From positions 9,980,001 to 10,044,000 of the forward strand of contig JAVHKY010000013.1 in the NCBI GenBank assembly GCA_035079385.1: a stretch of 64,000 nt of DNA. Direction: 5' to 3'. Source of the DNA: Aspidiotus rigidus. Lineage: Eukaryota; Arthropoda; Insecta; Hemiptera; Diaspididae. This document shows positions 22,608-35,367 of the stretch, in pieces (the first letter of the stretch is position 1; each line of letters opens with the position of its first letter). The notes under the pieces are model-generated. The model saw only the letters and a list, made by a program, of their open reading frames with translations, ran no database searches and was not told the DNA's origin. The translations under genes were made by a program, and so were the position numbers.

Positions 22608-22802
22608 CAGGGTTGCTACTTTCTGGAAAACCGGGAAATTTTCTGAAAATAACAGAATAGGTTTTTACATCACACGGAGAAATTTCTTTGTAAAAATTTC
22701 TACAAATTCCGTTTCTTCTCCCCGAAATAGTGCGAAAAAAGTCGCGGCAAATGGAGTGGAAAAGTCAGGGAAAAACAATCCTTGGAAAAAATTGCGACCC
22801 TG
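22608..22802. mobile_element. Small CAGGG-ended inverted-repeat element
   Basis: It begins CAGGGTTGCTACTTTCTGG and ends AAAAAATTGCGACCCTG, so the termini are inverted (CAGGGTNGC). The interior has the GGAAAACCGGGAAATTTTC and AAAAGTCAGGGAAAAA strings typical of short hAT-like MITEs in invertebrates. I could not find a convincing 8-bp target duplication. Confidence 0.5.
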
Positions 22803-22809
22803 TATGATC

Positions 22810-23045
22810 TCTTTAACAAAACTCGCAGATTACTTGGTTGCTTTCATTAACTATATTGATAGAGGCAAACAGAGAACCTGTTTTATGGGGGTTTAAACTT
22901 TTGTTTTATCTTTTTAAGTCACTCTCCTATCATATACAGCTCATAGGTCGAAATTTTTCCAAGTCCCACGTATTGTCGGACGGCACCCGTTATTTTTCTT
23001 CAAATTACCCCCCCCCCCCCCCCCCCCTATAAAACAGGTCCTCCT
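22810..23045 (+). mobile_element. Minisatellite-bearing inverted-repeat element, copy 3
   Basis: The left part matches copy 1 (ACTCGCAG ... TTGCTTTCATTAA ... GAGGCAAACAGAGAACCTGT) and the right end is CCTATAAAACAGGTCCTCC at about 23025-23043. Only about two internal units remain. A run of 20 C bases sits at 23008-23027, just before the right end, where copy 1 has CCACCCCCTCCCTCCCCCC. The C tract therefore appears to be an expanded family feature. Confidence 0.65.
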
Positions 23046-23199
23046 CTGAAAATTATCAGATTATAGAACTGTATCACTAAAATCGTTAAATTTTATGCAA
23101 AATTCACCATTTTGACGTTCGAATATCCTTGATTTTAGACTATATTCAACATATTGGTTTTTTTGGGTCTTCATTTTAGCAAGGAATCCGTAAATTGAA

Positions 23200-23860
23200 G
23201 AGAAAAAACGGGTGCCGGGCGGCGTGCAGCAAAACGAGGAACTTGAAAAAATATCGACCTCGAAGCTATAGGTGATAATTGGGGGTTTTGGAAACATTTC
23301 GACTTCCGAGCTGTATAGAACAGGAGGGGATCTGGAAAAATTTTGACTTTCGAGATTATAATTATGATGGGAAAGGAACCTTGGGAAAATTTCGATCTCC
23401 GTATGGGAGGGGGAGGGGAGCTATAGGTGACAGGAAGGGAACCAGAAACAGTCTCGACCTTGAAGCTATGTATATGATGGGGAAAGGACTTGGAAAAATG
23501 ATGACTCTCAAGCCATAATATGTGATAGGAGGGTGGCTCAGAGAAATTTCGACTTTCAAACTATACATGATGGGAAAGGGGCAAGCTATATATGATGGGA
23601 GAGAGATTTTGAAAAAATTCGAATATCAAGCCGTATCGGATAGGGAGGAACTTGGAAAAATATTGACCTTTGAGCTTACACTTCCAAGGTGGCGAAGAAC
23701 AGAGTTTAACCTTTATTTAGAGAAAGTATAGACGAAGAAAACCCCCATAGAACAGGTCCCCTGTTTGCCTTGCTTAAACACAGTAGTTAATAAAGTCAGT
23801 CCCGAACAGATGAAAAAGTAGGCTGCGAGTTTTTCGGCGGAATAAAATTTGCTTCCCAAG
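23200..23860 (-). mobile_element. Minisatellite-bearing element, copy 4, inverted, about ten units
   Basis: In reverse orientation to copy 3, the inverted-repeat end is CCATAGAACAGGTCCCCTGT at 23745-23764. The flank to about 23840 mirrors the left flank of copy 1. From about 23230 to 23670 there are roughly ten units of about 45-55 bp, each with CTTGGAAAAAT or a close variant, a TTCGACTTT-type box and (AAG)CTATA(TA)TGATGGGAAAGG. Copies 3 and 4 stand head to head and together could fold into a hairpin of about 1 kb. Confidence 0.7.
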
Positions 23861-23899
23861 CTCTCCTCAAACTCCACCCGCCCGTAGTGAAATAATTCG

Positions 23900-26300
23900 A
23901 CCAATGTCGAGCAATCTGAGTTCTGGTCTTATTCAATACTAAGTATACCGATTAGATGATGGAAGTCCTCACGCGCACACAAGTCTTGTGAACCAGCTCA
24001 GTTTCATTTTATTGTTTCTCCAATCACATCTATTTTTCAGAAAAAGTGGCACCATAGAGGGCAATCTGTTCTTTATTTATGCTCCGTCGTCCATCTAAAT
24101 TATTCCTCCAACAATAGCGCTATCGTCGCACTTTATCCTCTTCACGATGTGGGCATAACTTCATTTTTGGGTAGTCGTCGGGGAGTGGAAACAAATTCGG
24201 CTAGATGACCAAAAGCATTGCATTTGATCCATCAATCGGTGTGTAGATGAGCAAAGATTCTCGGAAGAAGGTTTCAGATTACTGAAGGATTTCATACGGT
24301 ACTGTAAAAATTGTGAATAATTTTGCTAAAGAGGAAGAAGAAAAGTGAGGAATGAGACCGGGAGGTCAGTCATGTCACGTCGTGTCCTTCAACGAGAGGT
24401 ACTTCTGAAATTATTGATAGTTCCTAGAGGATATCCTTGATGCGTGAAAAAAATTGATCCAGTATATGTGGGCGAATCAAAGAGGGCACCCGTTTCAGCC
24501 ATACTTTGGTAACTTCTAGTTAACAATTTTTTGCACTCTCGACTAAAACATGCTGTGAATATGAAACTTTGTTTACTGAAAAGTGGACTTCGCGACCTCT
24601 CTTCATCCCCTGATCCATTCTTCCGTTTTTATTCATATTGGTTTCTATATGACCATCAGATCAGTGAGTAAAACAGTGCAACATCTCTCGCAGTGAATTG
24701 TCACTCTTGATGAATTTGAATCTTGTCCCCAACTTGCTTTGGAATATGTTCCTGATGAACGGTCATTTTAAGACTGAATATTAAACTCACGCGAGATTCG
24801 AATATCATCATGCTTGTTAAATGATGTAATGAACTTATCTGGAATTTTGTCGATTTATGTTTCAAATATTACATTATACATTTCACCGTCAAAGTGTTCT
24901 CAAATTGAAATTGTTAATCCTCAAGAAAGTACTGTATATTATTAGGTGTGGAGAACATAAAAACTCATTGAACAACTTTTTCTTTTTTGATTTAAGTTGT
25001 TGAATTATTTATATTGAGTGACAAGGAGTCTTGACCAATGTGGTTGAAGAAAATGAGTCAACATTCATAAAAGTTATAAGAGTATTCTCATTATTTCTAT
25101 TCTCGCTGAATATATATATTTTTTTCTGTTGTTTTTGGGGTTCCTGTTTTCTTTTGTACCTCCGACTGCTTGTGTTCTGTTTAATATCTCATAGTCCCAC
25201 TGGCAGTGTTCTGACTCGATTACCAGCTCTACTCCTTCTTACTTGTTTTCTATTTCTTTACGGATAGTATGTAGGTGAAAGTGCGAGGAGCTTTTGAACA
25301 GATGTGATACAATCGTCAAGGACCCTCGAAATCAATGAAGCTCCACTTCTTTAGTTGACTCATTTACTCGATACGGAAACAAATATTAGATTTGCCATAT
25401 TGATTGGAAGTTGGAACCAAACGTTGTACCCTCCAACTTTGGTACCTGATTACAGTAAATCTATGCAATATCTGAGCGTAGTATTGGTACGTTCGAAAAT
25501 ATGTCTACGAACTGAAAATATGGAAATGATCGAATGTTGGAAAGATTTCGTTTATGTGTCGAGTCGAAAAATATCAAGAAGAGCAGTGGTCGGAAATTGT
25601 TTTCGTCTTATCTTTGTTTCCCCCTTCTACCGTTCAAGTGACGCGTCTCTTATCTTTAATGACCGATGTCGAAGTAAGATTGAAACAGAGTGACACTTCT
25701 AAGATACGCCAAAGCTTTTTCATCGTAAAAGACGATTGGGAACGACATCGCTTGTATTCCTATTTTCACATATAATGTAGGCCTTTCCCTCCTGTTCTTA
25801 TCAACGCTTCATTTCCTGACATCTTGGCCAACATGAGAACTGATTTTCGTATAGTCTTCGAGAATCTGATTTTGATGTTAAGCTTTCAATCATGCAATAC
25901 ACAAAGTCTCATTGTCTAATGAATTTACTGCAGTAAATTTAGGTCCATGTAATGGGGAATCAATATCTCTCACGCGCAATTTCAAGCTACGTCAATTTGC
26001 TCTGTGAAAATTTTCGTTTCTTCGCTCGTTGTTATTCGTGAAAAATTTATGGCCAATTAAGCGGGAGCTTTGCTCGTTACATCTTAGAAATCTCGGCTTC
26101 AAATCTTTCCGAAGATTTATTACTTTTCCACCCCTTACGTTGTGGAGAGCTGTGGAATGAAGGTCGTTATCCATCATCGTATAGCTTGTTTAAGCGTGCA
26201 TAATGAACGTCTTCGTTGTCGTAGCGTCGTAATGTAGTTGACAAATTTTCAGTCGTATTAAGACGACTTTGGCAAATCGTATTATAGTTCGTTGAACTAT
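23900..26300. other. Intronic DNA, nothing firmly recognised
   Basis: CpG-richer patches occur at about 25480-25770 and 25990-26300. Frames there (for example 25530-25772 on the + strand, with EVRLKQSDTSKIRQSF) are open, but no family is recognised and no splice context was evident. Confidence 0.3.
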
Positions 26301-29300
26301 TTTCGGTCATCCTTCATAACCATTGGAGTTCATACTACACTAGATATTATACATGATGGAAAAAACTCGAGAAAATTGGTGGTGGAAAAAGTTTTGTGCG
26401 GAATATTTCGATTTTTCCTGTCTCGAACGTGGATTGTATTGGGATATGGAATATTTCTGTGGGATTGATTGGGATTGATTGCCTGCAGAAGTCGATGAAG
26501 TATGAATGCTGCGATGACCAAAGCCGTCTCTGTTTTTGAATAGTGAGTAATTTTTGCGCTTGGTTGAACTTGTTTAGATATTTCGATGATATCAGAATGA
26601 TAATTCAGTTGTGGAATGACTAGATATGACATCACACTCTTGAATACAGTAGGTTTCAGTGGAGATGTGAGTTCAGATATTATTCTGGAATTTTTAGTTT
26701 TTGGTCATCAGTTTTCAAAATTTGTATGTTTACAAGTACTGTGAACTGAAGTCATCTTGTGTTGAACTTTCTATTGTTCAACATTAAAACGCGCAATCCT
26801 TCACTTTCTTCCAGACGCATGAGAATCGTTCACTCTTTTTGCTCTATCTCCTTTCAAATTTATTATAGTTCGAAAAGGGAGTTGTTCCGCCGTGTTGTAT
26901 GAATGATCATGCTTATTTAAAGACAAAAGATGAGTTCACGTACTTTTTGTATTTGAAATTCTTAAAATGTGAAAATTGTTGTGTGTAGAAAAGGAAGTGA
27001 GTATTAACTGTAAACATAAAGTGTGGCGTCGAATACTCGTGCTTCACTTTTGAAAGATAAATGGTTTCGTCTGTTACCAGAATGGTAAAACGAAATCGAC
27101 TTCCATAGAATGGAAATGAATGCGATGCCAAAATTCGAGTTAATAATAACACTCAGCGGTTCAACTGTTGTCGAGAAGTTATTTTTTTACCGCTCATTAG
27201 TTGAGCGTTCTCTGTGACCCGATTGGTTGTTACCTTTACGTATGAAAGTTTCTACGTTCATCATTCAGTTGTTTTTCGAAATTTGATGTTCAGAAACGTC
27301 ACGTTTGAGGTACGTCTGAAGACAATTTTAATTACCCGTATTCGAACCCTTTCCAGATTCCCAAAATTTGAATCCTCTTTGCAGTGTATGTTTTCCTTTC
27401 TTGTAGAGTGAATTTTTAATGGGGTTTTTCTGAGGCATTTTTTGAGTGTATATCTTTGAATCGATGAATCTATATTATATAGAATTGGTATTTTTTTCTT
27501 TTTGGATTTCTTATTATTTCTCTTCGGTCTCAAGAATTGAGGCTCTTACAAATGATGATGAGTCTAACTATCGTTCATTTCAAGAAGAAAGAGATGATGT
27601 GCCTTTAACGCGTATGCTTACAACCAATAAGCTGTCATACATAACATAAATGATGTAGTGTCTTCTTTAAGCTCAATGGGTACAGACATGGTTGTAGAGA
27701 GGGGTATCCTTTCCCCATATCTAGTCTCTGAAGGAGGCGCGAATAGAGCCAACTTTTCTTTCTTTTTCCAGTTAATGTTAGTAAGAGAAAAAGTTCATTT
27801 CTCCCGTGCCCGATAATGCTCTCGAAGGCCTCGGGTACAGAAACAGAAGACAGAAAGGACACGGAAACTATTTTAAAATTGGGTTTTTGAAATGAAAGGA
27901 TGTCTCTGTGAACGAAAACTACCGTTCATAATCCTGGGTCTTTGAGCCAGCTCCGGAAAATACCGAAATCCTGGATTTTTAAAGGAGTCTTGGATGGGTC
28001 CCAGAGAAAGTCTTCGATTTTCTATTCACCCTCTTGATGAACATCCTGTAATTATAGTGAAAGTTAATGATTTCCTAAGATTTGATCTTAGAAAACAAGT
28101 GTATCCGGTCCTTCTTTACTCATAGAAGAAAGAAAGTAAATGAGAGTGAATTAAGTCGACTTCTTCAGCTCAAATCATGGTTTCACTAACTTCATCTCGA
28201 CATTGCTTACTAAAAGAAAGGTTTCTTATCAAGAACAGAGATGTAGAAAAGTTCAGAGGATTCTCTTCAACTGTTGTTTTATGTTCATTAGTTGGAGAAA
28301 TCCTTCCTATAGAAGCGCTATCAGGGAAAAGTCAATTTTTCATTATTTTCATGTTGATTCATCTCATGCAGTAGATTTTTCTATCCTGCTTGTATTGTTT
28401 TGCAATAAGAGTGAGAAGCGATTGTCACCCGTGCTATTATTTATTTACTCTTATTCTTTGAAGTACTAAGGAAACGCGGGTTCCCTCTAAATTTCCTTTC
28501 ATATTCTCCTTATTTTCTACTTACATAAAGAGTAAATTCTTATTGCTAGTCATCAGTAGCTGGTTTATAGTATTAGGATGGACTAGAGGATTCAGGCTGT
28601 CTGATGGCGTCCTAGGGTAGGCACTAGGTATCTATCGGTCAGCTCAGAGGATTGCTAGCTTGTGTTAGAATAGACTAGAGTGAAAAACAACGTGCCTAAA
28701 ACAGCCCGAGGAGTGAAAGAATGAGGTTTTCCGTAACTGTGTAGCTAAGAGCAATTGTCCCAAATTGAGGGGAAGAAGGCTCATGAAATAAAGTAAACGC
28801 CCGAATTTCTGCTTCTCTCCTGTTGAGTGGAACTCGGGATCTTTGGTGCGCAGTGGCGAATTGGTTTTGGCGACTATCTTGTATTGGGCGTTTGTCATTC
28901 TTCTCCGTGTATATAGCAGTTATTTAATGAGAAAATCTCAGAGATGAACATGGTAGAAACAAATTGATGAAAAATAGATTGGCTAATGTCTCAATACATC
29001 TACAATTTATTCTTTGGAAAAACCAATGATAAACTGTTAGGAAGAAAACAAGAGCGTAATCACTCTTCACGAGTGGAAATATTTGAGTGATACCTCATGT
29101 GAGAATGCATTAATTGTTCATGTTAGAAGTGGGAGGAAGAGATTATATTACGCAACTTTCAATCGTCTAGATTCAACTAATTATCATGGATTTTATTTAT
29201 GTAATCGCTCGACCGCTGGTGAAAAGCCTTCATACTGAGGAAAAATCAGGAATTTTTTTGACGATCATCTACCGCAAAATGAGAGTTCCTGTTTCTCTTG

Positions 29301-30110
29301 ATAGGATAGCAAAATTAATTTTCTGCGAAGGCCCCTCAAGATCCTATCCTAAGATTAAATAAGAAAAAATCAATCTGTATAACAGGAACAATCCTGGTAT
29401 TGTGCTCTGTAATAGTTTGTAGCCTCTAAAATCCAATCTTTCAAGTCTTCGCTGTATAAATTGGATACTCAAATTCGGAAGCTGCATCAACGCAGCTTTA
29501 GCGTTGTAAATTTCACAATATTAAATCATTAATATTTTCAGAGGGAATTCTTTTCACGGATTTATGTTCGGTTTTTTCGTGTAAACGGTTCTACAAGATC
29601 ATTATTCATGTATGCAAGTAGGTCCGGAGAAGTTCACTTGTTGATAACAGCTTGCGGTCACACAAAGCGCGGTCATTTTCGTACCCATTGAAGATAACCC
29701 TGTATGCATCGGAATTGATGTTATCTAAATCTGTCAATAACACACACACATACACACATTCTCCGTATAGTAATTTAGTTGGCTTTGCGATGGGCTTTAC
29801 CTTTAAATCGTTTCTCTAATGAAACTGTTGCGGTTGACGCTTCTTCACCTAGGTCAAGTCAGTCGTAATGTTTAGTCGAAGTTCGATTTGTTATAATTTG
29901 CCCCGGAGACTTGAAGGAGTATATTGAAATTTCGAAATTGAATATAACGCTGTATATCTGTAAGTAAGGACAACGTGTTTCTGACGTGACGATAGTCTGA
30001 AATTGACGAATATTGGCTTACCATCACACTGTGCTTCACTAAGTGATATCAATCCAGAGAAATGTTTTCAACGTACTTATATTGAAAACTGAGGCTTCCT
30101 TGACGGTGTT
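26300..30110. other. Intronic DNA, nothing firmly recognised
   Basis: A long AT-rich, CpG-poor stretch with only short simple-sequence features, such as an interrupted CA run at about 29740-29758. No mobile element or gene could be assigned. Confidence 0.3.
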
Positions 30111-30114
30111 GAAC

Positions 30115-30375
30115 GAGGAAAGGCGTGGAACCTGTTCTATGGGTCGAATTTGTTTTAGTAGCCTATCGGGGAAACAACTATGAGAGAAGAGGATTTGCCT
30201 TTCTATCATATAAAGAAAAAAAAAAAATAGGAGAAGTAAATAAATTCAAGTCCCCCTCCTATCATAATATATGTATAGCTCGAAAAAAGAAGCAACATTT
30301 TTCCAAGTCCATTTTGGTGGGACGTTGGGTGGCGGATGGCAAAAAAGACCATAGAACAGGTTCCCTGTTGAAATG
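30115..30375 (+). mobile_element. Minisatellite-bearing inverted-repeat element, copy 5
   Basis: GGAACCTGTTCTATGG at 30127-30142 and CCATAGAACAGGTTCC at 30349-30364 are perfect 16-bp reverse complements. The interior keeps two or three degenerate units (TCTATCATATAAAG; CAAGTCCCCCTCCTATCATA; TTTTTCCAAGTCC). The perfect termini show that the inverted repeat, not the minisatellite, defines the ends. Total about 245 bp. Confidence 0.78.
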
Positions 30376-30689
30376 ATACTCTCTTGAAAGCCTTTGTATT
30401 CAAATTGACATAGATTACCTGAACATTATGGATGCACGGGGCTGAAGCCCTCCCTCTTAGGGTGACAAAAATAGTCTGAGATTTCTAGCTTCGTTCTCCG
30501 TTTTGTAGGGTCGCCAGTAAATTTCATTTGGACAAAGGATGGCGTAATTATTTTACTGATTTACTCGAAGTGATCTTGATTTTCTGTTACTTCTTTCTCT
30601 AGATCCAGATTTTTACAGTAATGATGAACAAACCAATGATCATTGATTTGAGCTTCTTCATCTTTTGTGTTGAAACGTGTATACTTATA

Positions 30690-30985
30690 TTATATTCTTC
30701 TTCTTTTCCAGCCTCTTTCGTCCATTTTTGAACATGGGCCTCCTCCATGTTTTTCTATTTTTTCCTGTCTAGTGCCGTTCTGACCCATTTGGTCTAGCCG
30801 GCGATTCCGGCGATATCGTCCGCCCTCCTCGTAGGCGGTTTTCCTGTTCTTCACCTATATTTGTACGGTCGCTATTTCAGCAATTTTCGACTCCATCTTT
30901 CTGGATCACTTTTCACCACATGCCCAGCATATCTCCACTTGAGTTGCGTTGCCCTCTTTGCTATGTCCGATGCGAAAATTGGTGT
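30690..30985 (-). pseudogene. Non-LTR retrotransposon C-terminal relic
   Basis: Minus-strand translation in one continuous frame gives QLKWRYAGHVVKSDPERW, then (after stops) RTGKPPTRRADDIAGIAG, then EEAHVQKWTKEAG. This matches the C-terminal block after the reverse transcriptase of several LINE clades (KW-GH-RM-D-RW ... GRP-RW-DDI ... W). Four in-frame stops (TAG three times, TGA once) interrupt it, with no frameshift over about 90 codons, so decay is mostly by substitution. The upstream RT is missing. The clade cannot be fixed from this piece. Confidence 0.7.
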
Positions 30986-31199
30986 TTTCCAATACAAAAT
31001 CTTTCGGCTGATATTTCAGTATTTGCATGATCTATTCAGCTGAACTTTTTCAACTTCGGCTGACAGTGGTGGAGAAAGTGGTTTGAGGTTACCCATCACT
31101 ATGATAAAATTCTTCCTGTGTCTGAATGTGATACGATCTGTCTTATCAGGTATCCGGTATGGTTTTCAAATCTAGATTTTGTTGGATCGGAGTTCATAG

Positions 31200-32420
31200 A
31201 AACTTTGTATGAATGAATATGGGTAGAGAGTATGGTTGTTCTACCTCGTGTACGTTCGCATACTAAAGGACAATGACTCGATTTACTATCGTATTCCAGT
31301 AATGTTGTTTTGTCTGTTTAGGGGTGAGGTTAAAAGAAGAACATCTGCTTAGAGAAGTATCGCAGACTGTTCTTTTGTATCTAAAATTCTTGTCGTCACG
31401 TACATAAGGGGTTCGCGTACACGTGAATTTACATTTGTGAAAATCGTTCCTACCTAGAAAAATTGGAAGATATTTACCGTGGTTTCTCTTCTTTCTCCTC
31501 CGGCGCATTCGTCTTCATCAATTCATTTATCATTCTTGTTTCTTATTGTTTTTTTTTTCCTACTATTTATTCTTCCTTGGGATCTTTTTGGAGTTATGCG
31601 TATTACAGTCGCATGTATTTAATTGTGTGCGGTTGCCTGTATAGGTACGTTTCCGCCCCTCAAAAATTCCGAGTAGATTCGCCCGATCGTAAACTATAAG
31701 GTTTTCTATGAGGAGGCAAAAGAATGTTTCCCATTCTCTCTTCTATCACACTTGTTCATGGTTAACCCGCTTTACCTCTTTGTATGGTGCGCATTGACGG
31801 TTCTCTTCGCGCTATGCTGCGAGGTTGTCGGGTCGTTGTCTACGTTGTTATATTATCATCATTTTTTTTTCTTCTCCCTTTTTTGCCGGATCGAGTACGA
31901 CATAGCACCAGTCATTCTGCCAGTCAGTCAGCTTCGCAACGAGTACGAGATTATGACCGATGTGTCTGTGTGAAGCGGTTATCCTGCTCCGTTTAGTCCA
32001 TGTGCCCATTGTTAGAACTCGGTGCAGTTGGTTGTAGTGCAGTGTAAAAAAAGAACGACTACAGTAAAATCATGTTCATTAATTTGTAAAATGCATTTCG
32101 TATTCTCCTGATGTGAGTTCTCGTGTACATTGATGGTACTTGCTAGTCCTCATTTATGTCAATAACGCGTTTGTGCGAAGCTTTGGAGCTTTGTCTGAAT
32201 GTATATGCGCGTTCATTCAGTGTGTGTGTGTGGAGTATGCGTGCTGCAAAATTACGCCGATGTACTCCTAACCGAAGTACGAAATCGTATCATTTAATCT
32301 GTTTATTCTTCCGCGATGACCTAGTTTTTGTGGGAGATATTCATCTCGCTTATTAGTTCCTATTTCGAACTGTTTTAAAAAGTTTATTACGTCAATTGAT
32401 GCGATTTCTTACGTGTACGG
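31200..32420. other. CpG-retaining non-coding block
   Basis: No repeat or convincing ORF. At about 31918-31935 there is a run GCCAGTCAGTCAGCTTCGC with initiator-like TCAGTC, and at about 32020 CGGTGCAGTTGGTTG. It might be a second internal promoter or enhancer, but the evidence is weak. Confidence 0.3.
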
Positions 32421-32879
32421 CTTATTATATCGGCTTATCATCAGATAGGTTCGCTTCATCAAGTCTATATTTACGATTGGAAAGAAGAAGATTCGAGAAA
32501 TAGATTCAGTGTGGGAAATTTAGGCGATTTTTACGAGGAGAACATTCTGAAATGGGTCATCCTTTTAATAGTTCGTCCATTAGGTGTCCGCAGCGACAAA
32601 ATGGCTGTTGAGGAAACCAGGTTGCGAGTGGGACGTGTTGAATAAGTTTAAAACTGAAAATAGCTTGTGCAAGTACTTGAATCTTTCCGCTGCTCTATTA
32701 AGAGCCAAGCTTTCGCCTAGTCGTCTAAACTTAATTGCTGGAAGCTTCTGCTTAGTTTGTGGTTGCCTTCTTGATAATTAGGAGTTGAGACCTAAGGTCG
32801 AATCGGAGAATCTCTTAGAAGAGTAAAAATTTCAAGAAAAAACTTCCTCGATCTTCCTATTTGCGTGTATTTGTGTGTT

Positions 32880-33125
32880 TCTGGTGCTCGCTGCTTTTAG
32901 CCGGTAGAAAAACCTTGGAAGTCAATTGAAAGTGATGGTTCTGGTGTTCTATTGGAAGAGAGGGCGATTGGCCTATAGAAAAAGCTTAGAAGTCGATTGA
33001 AAACTAAGAGCTTATTCCTACTTCAATGTTCTTAGTGCTCTATTCAAACCAAGACAGCTGGACCAATTGAGAAAGCTTGGTAGTAGATTGAGAGGTGTGT
33101 TGGTCGTCTAATCTTCGAATGCTCC
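32880..33125. repeat. Degenerate tandem array, three units of about 70-95 bp
   Basis: Units begin near 32880, 32940 and 33030 and share TGGTGYTC or TAGTGCTC, CTATT, a AGAAAAAGCTTAGAAGTCGA or AGAAAGCTTGGTAGTAGA box, and ATTGAAA or ATTGAGA. The similarity is weak but ordered. No coding sign. Confidence 0.45.
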
Positions 33126-33271
33126 TTTTGCTCAGTTCAGAATAGCTTCTTCCGTAAAAATTGGGACAATGTGGAACTTACGGCCAAATTGGGCAATTTT
33201 CGGAGATCATACTTTCTGGAGTGAAACTTTCATGAAGGTATTGATGTGATCTTCGGTCCCTCTACGTATTC

Positions 33272-33515
33272 TGCCGTGTTAAGAAAGAAATACTTACCAC
33301 CACCATCATCGATCTGGAAAATTGAAAAGTATTTGCTTTTATTGACGGAAGAGAAAAGGTATATTTTTCTTTTGAGTCGAAAAGTTTGTGGTCTTATTTC
33401 TTGTCGGTGCCGAGCGAGAATTCCAATCGTCGTTTTAGCATTGTACAGAATCACAGAACAAGAACTCTTCCGGATCGATGATTGTGGAGATGAGTACTTC
33501 TTCCTTAACACGGCA
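33272..33515. mobile_element. Hairpin element with about 48-bp inverted ends
   Basis: The left end TGCCGTGTTAAGAAAGAAAT and the reverse complement of the right end, TGCCGTGTTAAGGAAGAAGT, match and continue through CATCATCGAT or CAATCATCGAT for nearly 50 bases. This explains why similar peptide strings (LRKKY...SSI) appear on both strands. The interior of about 145 bp is unique. No clear target duplication. Confidence 0.7.
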
Positions 33516-33519
33516 TGAA

Positions 33520-35130
33520 TGAGTCCTTAGTTGAAAAATGAGTTTAGAAAACCTGTGAAAGTGAAGAGGTACAGTTTATCGCGATAATTCAGGAAAATTT
33601 CCCAAAATATTAAAACTGGTCGTAGCTCTTTGCTCTCAGGATATTGCGAAAGAATGTTTCTCGAAGATAATACGAATTTCCACTCTCTTTCGGTAGACTG
33701 GAATCACATCCTGTGTCCTTCCGCATGCGAGACAATCACAAAAACCATCCCATTATTGAGGTCTGAATACTTTAGGCTGAAAAAATCAATGAATAAGACC
33801 CGAAAATTTTGATGTAAATCGAAAACATTTTTTGAGAGCCGATAAACGATGTTCTTGAAAACGTTCTCAAAGTTGGAATAGTTGAGAAAAACTTTCGCAA
33901 TGATTTGTTAAAAAGACCATTGGAACATGTCTTGGGGAAATTTAAGCCTTGGAAAACAATGCAACCCTTCTTTTGAGTATTCCAGCAATATCTTTCGGGT
34001 GACAATCGAAGCGTAAAAGATTTGGTTTGGCGAAAAAGTCGATGACACGCGAACAAGATATGCACCTAGCATCGCCTTCTCGATTATTTCAATTCTTCAT
34101 GACAAGTGCATTGACCTGACAAAGAAGAGAAAACTTCAAAAAGACAGGAAAAGAAAGAAGAAGCAACATGGCAGGAGGTCCGAAAGGAGAAAGTTTTCAA
34201 TTGGACGCTGTAGGAATCCTGCTGACCGATTAAGATTCGATGTCGTCGATGTACGAACTGAGGTCGATATCCCATCTCGGACGTACAAATACCAGACTGT
34301 TCTATTTGAATGCTGCCTGCCGCCGTTGCTAGACGGCTCATTTTTGACTTTTATCCTTCACGGCTGACGAGCGTGTGTGGCATGGCGGTGCTTAGCTCGA
34401 TTCTCTTTTCTTCCTTATTCATTTACGAGGAAGATGCTGTCGCGCGCCAGATACTATCTTTTTGATTGCGGTCGTGTGTTGAAAGAGAAATGTCACTAGT
34501 ATGCGTTGTAAACTAGAGTTTGTACGTGGTTATTTGGAAAAGATTCAATCTTTTCGTCACAGAAAAAGCCGCTCTTGGATCACATTTGTCAGCTATTTTG
34601 ATAATTCTCTTCGCGGAAAAATAATTCACAAAAACTTGGGGAAGATAATTTTTCCCCGAATTCTAAAAACTGCAGATGTTTCGAAGTTTGAAAAAATGGA
34701 TCTTTAATCCGTATTTTCGTATAATCAGTTGTGATGTTCCGCAATATGGAAAACGACTGCCCATCCATCCGAAGGGGGTGACGTATTTTTTTTACTGCGT
34801 CTTACCATGCGGCACGTGACGTCGTTTCAGATCTTATTTTCGTCTCTAATTTAGCGAACAGTATGACCACACTATGAAATGACATCGAATTATTGTACAT
34901 CAGTCTTCCAGATGTCTTCTTGTTGCTACCTCGATAGCTCAATTTATGGTGTTTACTTCTTCCAAGAGGCCCGGGTACTGCCCCTTAACGAAGTCACTGG
35001 GAGTGGATGTATTGGAAATTTAAAAGTATGAGACCTTGAGAATATCGCGTCGGACCTCTAAAATCTCATCTTTCACTGCTCTACCTTTCGAACCGGTCCA
35101 CTTTTTCGCTACTGGTAAGAGTCTGTAGCT
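33520..35130. other. Intronic DNA, nothing firmly recognised
   Basis: A short CpG-rich patch lies at about 34210-34480. No domain-bearing frame was found. Confidence 0.3.
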
Positions 35131-35367
35131 TCAATTAATGGAATGGCAAAGATAGCTTCATAGATGATGGGATGGCCACACAGCTCGGACTTCCTCGTCT
35201 GGTAGATCAAAATGGCTCCTTACGTGGAGGGCAGTAATTTGAAAAAAAAAATAAAGTTTTTTCTCCAATCCTAATTCCACGCAAAAACTGATGGACTTTG
35301 GGTGGACCTGGGGGTGTGGTTCAGATTTACAAAATTTTCCTTCATGGCATCATTGAAGTATCTACAG

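Noticed and set aside
25355..25775. Overlapping + strand open frames in a CpG-rich patch
   Set aside because: Two frames overlap without a dominant one, and no domain or splice pattern fits the spen phase.
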